Assembly (NCBI GenBank): GCA_900550395.1
Contig: URSD01000035.1
Span: 1 to 26,852 of the forward strand
Reading direction: 5' to 3'
DNA from: an uncultured Porphyromonadaceae bacterium
GTDB taxonomy: Bacteria; Bacteroidota; Bacteroidia; Bacteroidales; Muribaculaceae
DNA: 26,852 nt
In this document: positions 21,447-26,852 of the stretch, one piece after another
How the letters are laid out: each line of letters begins with the position of its first letter
How positions within the stretch are numbered: position 1 is the stretch's first letter
Notes under the pieces: generated by a model
What the model saw: the letters and a program-made list of their open reading frames with translations, nothing else
Told to the model about the DNA's origin: nothing
Databases searched by the model: none
Translations under genes and position numbers: made by a program

Positions 21447-23153
21447 TTACTTCACGAGTATCTTCTCCACGTTGGTGCCCTGACGGCGTATCACCATCTG
21501 GCCGGCCTGCGGGTTGCTTACGCGTATGCCCTGGAGGTCGAAGTATTCCACGGGAGCGTCGGCGCCGTCCACGGTAACGTCGTTGATGCCGGTGGGCACT
21601 TCAGGCGTTTCGGTCTTGCCGTTGAATTCTACTTCAATAGGGATAGCTGGCTCAGCAGCCTCACGAGCAACCATTGACTGCGTAGCATTTGGATCCCACT
21701 TTACGTGAATCTTGAAGCTTACATTACCATCGACGTCGCTGGTGCCCTCAAGATCTACTATGGCATGGATATTACCCTCCAGAAGGGAGAGATCATCCAC
21801 ATGGCCGGTATAGTCATATATCGGGTTGCCATTGTTATTATTATAGGTACGAGTAACATCTTCAACGAGAATGTCGCCGAGGTTGCCAAGGCCGGGAATC
21901 GTAAGATCGGGGAGAAGCACATCGACGATTCTCTTCATGCCTTTCTGCGTCATCCATATGCTGGCGTCTGTCGGTTCCTCAATGAGGTCAGCAGCACCTT
22001 CGCCCATATCCATGGTGAGCTTTGTGATCTGGCCGGGATACTCTATGCCGGTGAACACGCGCGGAGCCTTGAATTTGATTGTATAGACATGTTCAGCCTT
22101 GCCGTCCACGTCGGTGGCGCCTTCGTTGGTGTTCTTTACGGTGATGGTAGCCGTGTTGTTTTCGGCATCAAGAGCAACGTCGACAGTCTTTGCAGGGGAT
22201 TCGCCGAGCAGCGTATAGCTGAGCTCTTGTTCGCTCTTGGGCATGTAGACGCTTTCGCTGAGGTCATAGTCATATTTACCATCTTCAAAAATATCGGTAC
22301 CGTTCACTGCCAGTGTTTTCAGACGCGAATAGTACAGCAGCTTCACGTCGTCGACCGTCATGGTGCAACCCTCTGTAGGTGTGGTGCTGAAATAATCTCC
22401 GGCAGAAAAAATCACATTAAATTTCTCAGCCTTAGCCGATACGCCTTCTTTATACTCCAAGGATACCATGCCTTTGGTCCACTCAGAAACAATATCCGGC
22501 CGTGATATAGCTGAAGCTATAAGAGTACCCTCCGCTGATAAAGTCTTATCTCCCTGATGGCCATCAAGAGATCTGCCAAGTACGCAGAGATCCCTATCAA
22601 TCATGTCAACTGTTTTGAGATTGGAGATGGTGATATTTCCCGGAACATTTTTTTGTATGAATGTTCCATTCCAAAGATATGCAACAACAGTTGGCTTAGC
22701 ATTAGAAGTACCTCCTTCGGCTATATACTGAAATTCAATGGCATCCGGCGTTGAGGAGAAGGTTATTCCTCCAAATGTGCCGCCGTCATTATTTTGATTA
22801 GCTTTAGAGGTCGACCACGTAGTACCTAAGGTGAAGTAGCCCGGAACAATTTTTTTCCCATAAATGGGTACGGTGAAAGATTTGCTCCCGACTTTAATTG
22901 CACTTGAGGAGTTATTGTAGCCGGCAACGTTCTCTGCTACAGTCTGATTTCCGCTTGCTAAAAGTCCCGAACCTGCGTAGACATTGGATGCGGTCCAATC
23001 CTTCGGCGTGGTTCCCTGGACGGTCGTATTATTTGCGCTCGTCCATGGACGACAATCCACCCACGGCTCCTCGAAGCCGTTGTTTGGCAGCTGCTGGGCC
23101 GAAAGCGGCGCGATGGCGGCGAGGGCCAGCATTGCTGTGATTAGTTTTTTCAT
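21447..23153 (-). CDS. Secreted protein, PCMD-like N-terminus and calycin-like domain, putative T9SS tail
   Basis: 568 aa. Signal peptide MKKLITAMLALAAIAPLSAQ. The N-terminal domain (QLPNNGFEEPW..., then TPKDWTASNVYAG, then a beta-rich region with FTVPIYGKKIVPGYF) resembles PCMD (putative carbohydrate metabolism) proteins of Bacteroidales. A later domain (about 375-505: YPGQITKLTMDMG...VDGNVSFKIHVKW) resembles Bacteroidales calycin-like lipoprotein domains. Both are pattern judgements. The end (APVEYFDLQGIRV...MVIRRQG...KILVK) almost repeats the tail of the 453-aa protein at 11458-12819. Base composition is AT-richer in the middle of the gene. A -7 box lies at 23216-23223. Confidence 0.85.
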   Translation of the reverse strand: MKKLITAMLALAAIAPLSAQQLPNNGFEEPWVDCRPWTSANNTTVQGTTPKDWTASNVYAGSGLLASGNQTVAENVAGYNNSSSAIKVGSKSFTVPIYGKKIVPGYFTLGTTWSTSKANQNNDGGTFGGITFSSTPDAIEFQYIAEGGTSNAKPTVVAYLWNGTFIQKNVPGNITISNLKTVDMIDRDLCVLGRSLDGHQGDKTLSAEGTLIASAISRPDIVSEWTKGMVSLEYKEGVSAKAEKFNVIFSAGDYFSTTPTEGCTMTVDDVKLLYYSRLKTLAVNGTDIFEDGKYDYDLSESVYMPKSEQELSYTLLGESPAKTVDVALDAENNTATITVKNTNEGATDVDGKAEHVYTIKFKAPRVFTGIEYPGQITKLTMDMGEGAADLIEEPTDASIWMTQKGMKRIVDVLLPDLTIPGLGNLGDILVEDVTRTYNNNNGNPIYDYTGHVDDLSLLEGNIHAIVDLEGTSDVDGNVSFKIHVKWDPNATQSMVAREAAEPAIPIEVEFNGKTETPEVPTGINDVTVDGADAPVEYFDLQGIRVSNPQAGQMVIRRQGTNVEKILVK

Positions 23154-23215
23154 TGTGTGAATGATTTGTTTATATATTTTTAGAATAGACTTTTTCGATT
23201 TCGCCTAATATCCGG

Positions 23216-23223
23216 CAAAAATA
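23216..23223 (-). promoter_or_regulatory. Candidate -7 box of the 568-aa secreted protein gene
   Basis: TATTTTTG on the minus strand fits TAnnTTTG, 62 nt before the ATG at 23153. There is no TTTG at the usual spacing; one lies 12 nt away. Confidence 0.45.
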
Positions 23224-23317
23224 CATATAATTTTTCAAACTTTGACTTAAAAAGGGTGATTTTTATAGTTTATAGTTGAGAGTTTATAGGTAAGAGGGCG
23301 GCCTTTGAGGGCGAGAA

Positions 23318-23420
23318 ACATAAAGACATAAGGTCAAAAGGGACATAAGAATTATTATCGATTGTATTCAAAAATAAAAACTTTTGTCGCTTATGACCTT
23401 ATGACCTTATGTCTTTATGT
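23318..23420. repeat. 19-bp perfect inverted repeat with internal ATAAGGTC repeats
   Basis: ACATAAAGACATAAGGTCA (23318-23336) is the exact inverse of 23402-23420, 65 nt apart. ATAAGGTC words are also tandemly repeated on the right side. The 423-bp gap 23154-23576 also holds the secG promoter and a copy of CTTTTGTCGCTTATGA (23381-23396). It could end transcription in both directions, but no clear U tract follows the outer stem. I see no gene here. Confidence 0.75.
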
Positions 23421-23465
23421 ATCTCTCCATGTCCGGTATTTTGAGCGAAGCGCGGTTAACTTTTT

Positions 23466-23497
23466 CTTGCATAATTCACGAAAAATTCGTTACTTTG
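23466..23497 (+). promoter_or_regulatory. Probable secG promoter
   Basis: CTTG (23466-23469), 20 nt, then TTACTTTG (23490-23497), which differs from TAnnTTTG at one fixed position. The leader to the ATG at 23577 is about 70 nt. Confidence 0.55.
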
Positions 23498-23576
23498 CAC
23501 TCTGAATCGGCGGCACACGGGAGCAGCAGGCTCTGATGTGCGCCTAATCCATTGAAAATAAAACACTAAACGCAAT

Positions 23577-23933
23577 ATGTACATAGCAATCATTGTTCTC
23601 ACTGTAATCGTGTCGGTGCTTCTCATCGGCATCGTCCTCATCCAGAAATCCAAAGGCGGAGGCCTTTCGTCGCAGTTCGGCGGCGCAGGCAATGTAATGG
23701 GTGTGCGTCAGACCAACAGCTTCCTGGAGAAGACCACCTGGACTCTCGCAGGCCTCATCGTGGTGCTGTCGGTAGTATCGGCCTACACTATGCCTAAAGC
23801 CGGCCACGGAGTGGAAGTGCGCACGGCTGCCCCCGCGCCCGCCGCAACTCAGGTGCCCGCCGCCAACCAGTTTGACACGCAGGCTCCCGCAGCTCAGCCC
23901 GAGGCTGCTCCCGCACCCGCCAAAGCAGAATAA
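23577..23933 (+). CDS. secG: Preprotein translocase subunit SecG
   Basis: 118 aa. Two membrane helices (about 2-21 and 54-75) flank the conserved cytoplasmic loop VLIQKSKGGGLSSQFGG (20-36), with the NSFLEKTTW segment before helix 2, as expected for SecG. The last 40 residues are an Ala/Pro/Gln/Glu-rich tail with AAPAPAATQVPAA-like repeats, probably disordered and common in Bacteroidota SecG. SecG aids SecYEG protein translocation across the inner membrane, the first step for the two signal-peptide proteins in this window. Confidence 0.95.
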   Translation: MYIAIIVLTVIVSVLLIGIVLIQKSKGGGLSSQFGGAGNVMGVRQTNSFLEKTTWTLAGLIVVLSVVSAYTMPKAGHGVEVRTAAPAPAATQVPAANQFDTQAPAAQPEAAPAPAKAE

Positions 23934-23967
23934 GAAGCCCACGCTAACCCGGGCATGAAGCATAGAG

Positions 23968-24003
23968 GACATAAGGCCGGACTGTCAGGCCTTATGTCTT
24001 TTT
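23968..24003 (+). terminator. Rho-independent terminator after secG
   Basis: GACATAAGGCC (23968-23978) pairs with GGCCTTATGTC (23988-23998) around a 9-nt loop, followed by TTTTT. The stem shares ACATAAGG with the inverted repeat upstream of secG. Confidence 0.88.
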
Positions 24004-24025
24004 GTGCATAAAACGACAAGGAACC

Positions 24026-25276
24026 ATGAACCGTAAGGATCTCGAACTGATGGCCCCGGTGGGGAGCTACGAGTCGCTGCATGCGGCCATCGACGCCGGC
24101 GCCGACGCCGTCTACTTCGGCGTGGAGGGGCTGAACATGCGCGCGCGGTCGAGCGCCAACTTCACGCTCGACGACCTGCACCGCATAGCCGCCACCTGCA
24201 ACGAAGCCGGCGTGAAGACGTATCTGACCGTCAACACCATAATCTACGACAACGAGCTGGCGACGTGCCGCGAGATATGCCGGGCGGCGCGCCGCGCCGG
24301 CATATCGGCCGTGATAGCCTCGGACATCGCCGCCATCAGCATTGCCCGGCAGGAGGGGGTGGAGGTGCACATCTCCACGCAGTGCAACATCAGCAACATA
24401 GAGGCGGTGCGCTTCTACGCGCAGTGGGCCGACGTGATGGTGCTGGCGCGCGAGCTGAACATGGAGCAGGTGCGGGCCATCCACGACGCCATCGTGGCGG
24501 AGGACATACGCGGCCCGCACGGGGCGCTTGTAAGGCTGGAGATGTTCTGCCACGGCGCGCTGTGCATGGCCGTCAGCGGCAAGTGCTACCTGAGCCTGCA
24601 CCAGATGAACAGCAGCGCCAACCGCGGCAGCTGCACGCAGATATGCCGCCGCGGCTACCGCGTCACCGACCTGGAGACGGGCGACGAGCTGGAGGTGGAG
24701 AACAAGTACATAATGTCGCCCAAGGACCTCTGCACCATCCACTTCCTGGACCGGATGACGGAGGCGGGCGTGAGTGTGTTCAAAATCGAGGGCCGCGCCC
24801 GCGGCCCGGAGTATGTGCGGGAGGCCGTGCAGGCCTACTCGGAGGCCCTCACGGCCGTGTGCGAGGGTCCGGCGGCCTACACGGCGGAGCGCATCGACGC
24901 CTGGCGCGAGCGCCTGCGCCGCATCTTCAACCGCGGATTCTGGGACGGCTACTACATGGGTCAGCGCCTGGGCGAATGGTCGTCGAAGTACGGTTCGTCG
25001 GCAACGCGGGTGAAGCGCTATGTTGCCAAGGGCGTGAAATGGTACTCGCGCCTGGGCGTGGGAGAGTTCCTGATGGAGGCCGGAGAGCTGCACGTTGGCG
25101 ACGAGGTGGTGGTGACGGGTCCCACGACCGGAGCGCTGATATTCAAGGTCGAGGACATACGCGTCGACCTGAAGTCGGTGGAGAAAGCCGTGAAGGGCGA
25201 TGCGTTCTCTATCCCCGTGCCGGCCAAGATTCGTCCGGCCGACCGCCTATACCGCTGGGAAGAGACGGGTCTATGA
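24026..25276 (+). CDS. U32 family peptidase-like protein (TrhP/RlhA type)
   Basis: 416 aa from the ATG at 24026, chosen over an in-frame TTG at 24002 that lies on the secG terminator. The N-terminal TIM-barrel-like half starts LELMAPVGSYESLHAAIDAGADAVYFG. The U32 signature EMFCHGALC (172-180) follows, with further cysteines C187, C203 and C207 (GSCTQICRR), candidates for iron-sulfur ligands. Characterised relatives (E. coli TrhP and RlhA) are prephenate-dependent RNA hydroxylation proteins rather than proteases: TrhP makes 5-hydroxyuridine in tRNA and RlhA 5-hydroxycytidine in 23S rRNA. The size favours a TrhP-like role. Coupled to the downstream methyltransferase by an ATGA overlap. Confidence 0.92.
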   Translation: MNRKDLELMAPVGSYESLHAAIDAGADAVYFGVEGLNMRARSSANFTLDDLHRIAATCNEAGVKTYLTVNTIIYDNELATCREICRAARRAGISAVIASDIAAISIARQEGVEVHISTQCNISNIEAVRFYAQWADVMVLARELNMEQVRAIHDAIVAEDIRGPHGALVRLEMFCHGALCMAVSGKCYLSLHQMNSSANRGSCTQICRRGYRVTDLETGDELEVENKYIMSPKDLCTIHFLDRMTEAGVSVFKIEGRARGPEYVREAVQAYSEALTAVCEGPAAYTAERIDAWRERLRRIFNRGFWDGYYMGQRLGEWSSKYGSSATRVKRYVAKGVKWYSRLGVGEFLMEAGELHVGDEVVVTGPTTGALIFKVEDIRVDLKSVEKAVKGDAFSIPVPAKIRPADRLYRWEETGL

Positions 25277-26631
25277 ACGCACTGCCCGAAGCATTTCTTA
25301 GAAGCCTGGAGGCCCTCGGCTCTGAAGCCGACGGGCTCGCCGACGCGCTTCGCGGCGAGCCTGAGGTGAGCGTACGCCTCAACAGGGCCAAGGGCGCCCG
25401 CGTCCCCGCGGGCGCCGAGCGCGTGGCATGGTGCGCCGACGGCATGTATCTGCCCCGGCGCGAGGCATTCACGTTCGACCCCTGGCTGCACCAGGGGCTG
25501 TACTACGTGCAGGACGCCTCGTCGATGGCCGTGGCCGCCGTGGCCTCACAGCTTGCCGTGGAGGCGGACGGGGCGCCGCTGCGGTGGCTCGACGCCTGCG
25601 CTGCGCCCGGCGGCAAGACCACGGCCATAGCGTCGGCGCTGCCCGGCGACGCCGCCATAATAGCCAACGAGTACGACCCGAAGCGAGCCGCCATATTAGC
25701 TGAAAATATAGCCAAGTGGGGCGACCTGCGCATAGCCTGCACGCGCGGCGATGCCGCGCGCTACGCCTCGATGCGGGGCGCCTTCGACGTGATAAGCGCC
25801 GACGTGCCCTGCTCCGGCGAGGGAATGATGCGCAAGGACGCCGAGGCGGCAGCGCAGTGGAGTCCGGCCTTAGTGGCCGACTGCGCCCGGCGGCAGTGGC
25901 GCATAGTGGAGGCGCTGTGGCAGGCGCTGCGCCCCGGCGGCACGCTGATATACAGCACATGCACCTTCAACCGCACGGAGAACGAGGAGACGGTGGAGCG
26001 CATGGCGCGAGAGCTTGGCGCCCAAGGCGTGGAAGTGGCGGCGCTGGAACGCCCGGAGATAGCGCACGGCATAGGTACGTCGCTGCCCTGCTACCACTTC
26101 CTGCCGGGACGCGTTCGCGGCGAGGGGCTGTTTCTCTGCGTACTGCGCAAGCCGGGCGACGCGCCGGCGGCGCCTCTGCGGCAGGCGGGACGGATGCGCC
26201 CCGACGCGGCATCGGCCGAGGTGGCGAAGTGGCTGGACGGCGATCTGCTGCTGCGCACGGGCCGCGACGGCAGCGGCAGCGCGACAGGGCGCACGCAGGC
26301 GGCACTCGCGCCCGAGTCGGCGGGCAGCGTGATGGGTGTGTGCAAGGGCCGCGACATCATCCCTGCGCAGGGGCTGGCTCTGACGACATCGCTGCGCGGG
26401 GATGCTTTCCCGACGGCATCGGTGGACTATGGCACGGCGCTGGCCTATCTGCGGCGCGAGGCCGTAGTGCTTCCGGAGGGTACGCCGCGCGGCTTCGTGC
26501 TGCTGCACTACGGCGGGAGGCCTCTCGGGTTCGTCAAAAATCTGGGAAACCGCGCCAACAATCTCTATCCGCAGGCATGGCGCATCATGAGCAGCCACAC
26601 TCCGGAGGAGCCTCCGCGGGTGATGGTATAG
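25273..26631 (+). CDS. RsmF-like rRNA (cytosine-5) methyltransferase
   Basis: 452 aa. The start overlaps the U32 stop (25273-25276). Class I SAM methyltransferase of the NOL1/NOP2/Sun family: SAM-binding DACAAPGGKTT (107-117), motif IV ADVPCSGEGMMRKD with C180, and motif VI STCTFNRTENEET with catalytic C230. An N-terminal segment (RLNRAKG...GMYL...QGLYYVQDASSM) and a C-terminal PUA-like region (GRPLGFVKNLGNRANNLYPQAWRI) match RsmF/YebU, which methylates 16S rRNA. Bacteroidota RsmF-like proteins may have a different target base, so no symbol is given. Confidence 0.92.
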   Translation: MNALPEAFLRSLEALGSEADGLADALRGEPEVSVRLNRAKGARVPAGAERVAWCADGMYLPRREAFTFDPWLHQGLYYVQDASSMAVAAVASQLAVEADGAPLRWLDACAAPGGKTTAIASALPGDAAIIANEYDPKRAAILAENIAKWGDLRIACTRGDAARYASMRGAFDVISADVPCSGEGMMRKDAEAAAQWSPALVADCARRQWRIVEALWQALRPGGTLIYSTCTFNRTENEETVERMARELGAQGVEVAALERPEIAHGIGTSLPCYHFLPGRVRGEGLFLCVLRKPGDAPAAPLRQAGRMRPDAASAEVAKWLDGDLLLRTGRDGSGSATGRTQAALAPESAGSVMGVCKGRDIIPAQGLALTTSLRGDAFPTASVDYGTALAYLRREAVVLPEGTPRGFVLLHYGGRPLGFVKNLGNRANNLYPQAWRIMSSHTPEEPPRVMV

Positions 26632-26763
26632 TGAAGTTGTTGTCCGTGGAAATAGGCATCCATGGGGGTGTTTCGGAATCTCGGAATGTAGGACGTGCGG
26701 CTCGTGCAATGTGATTTCAAATAAGTGTGGGCGCACGGGCGGTATGGAAACCGGCATCGAGAG

Positions 26764-26825
26764 CCCGCGAAGCGGGTGGCATTTTTTAGCCCATGCGTGA
26801 GGAGGCGCAGCCGACGAGCCATGGG
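26764..26825 (+). repeat. Hairpin module related to elements A and B
   Basis: CCCGC-GAA-GCGGG (26764-26776), an A/T-rich spacer, then TTAGCC opening a second hairpin with outer stem CCCATG/CATGGG (26790-26795 and 26820-26825) and an inner GGAGGCGCAGCC. Order and spacing match the modules at 20745-21275. The rest of 26632-26852 holds no gene that I can support, and the element may continue past the window. Confidence 0.65.
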
Positions 26826-26852
26826 ATGGAGATGGCACACACATGCGCAGCA

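Noticed and set aside
23894..25093. 399-aa minus-strand frame opposite the U32 gene
   Set aside because: His/Arg/Ala-rich antisense shadow of a well supported gene, and it also crosses the secG terminator.
25716..26714. 332-aa plus-strand frame inside the RsmF-like gene
   Set aside because: Low-complexity Arg/Gly/Ala composition in the wrong frame of a gene with intact catalytic motifs.
25870..26844. 324-aa minus-strand frame reaching the right edge
   Set aside because: Mostly antisense of the RsmF-like gene. The part beyond 26631 could hide a remnant, but nothing recognisable was found.

Overview
The window looks like chromosomal DNA from a GC-rich gut-type Bacteroidales (Bacteroidota), possibly a Muribaculaceae-like organism. 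Four things support this. Promoters follow the Bacteroidota pattern (TTTG, about 20 nt, TAnnTTTG) rather than the sigma-70 pattern. Two T9SS regulatory/assembly genes (porX and porW/sprE) are present. Secreted proteins carry a Bacteroidales-type C-terminal tail (LQGIRV...IRRQG...K). Shine-Dalgarno sequences are mostly absent. The family-level assignment is inference.

Layout. 101-1852 (-): an AT-richer AlbA_2/Schlafen-type regulator. 1929-5506 (-): AAA_14/DUF4143 ATPase, birA, a SpoU/TrmH methyltransferase and an S66 LD-carboxypeptidase, tightly packed and probably one operon. Its promoter region holds four phased 23-bp tandem repeats shared with a divergent AT-rich membrane-protein gene (5677-6249, +). 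6257-11331 (-): porW/sprE, porX and tsaE in an overlapping operon. 11458-16316 (+): a secreted protein with a putative T9SS tail, a DUF349 protein and an undecaprenyl-phosphate sugar transferase. 16282-17616 (-): a MATE transporter whose 3' end overlaps the sugar transferase. 17748-20687 (-): CvfB-like RNA-binding protein, GT2 glycosyltransferase and GluQRS, with abutting or overlapping ends. 20745-21275: a gene-free block with two composite inverted-repeat elements built from hairpin modules. 21447-23153 (-): a second secreted protein with nearly the same C-terminal tail. 23577-26631 (+): secG, a U32 (TrhP/RlhA-like) protein and an RsmF-like rRNA m5C methyltransferase. 26632-26852: no gene, but a fifth copy of the hairpin module.

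Themes. One is envelope secretion: SecG for the inner membrane, PorX/PorW for T9SS regulation and assembly, and two candidate cargo proteins. A second is RNA modification: TsaE, GluQRS, a SpoU methyltransferase, a U32 hydroxylation protein and an RsmF-like enzyme, scattered over several operons.

The least explained structures are the hairpin-module elements at 20745-21275 and 26764-26825, the 23-bp repeat array between divergent promoters at 5552-5643, and the shared tail of the two secreted proteins. I saw no tRNA, rRNA, CRISPR array or intact transposase gene.
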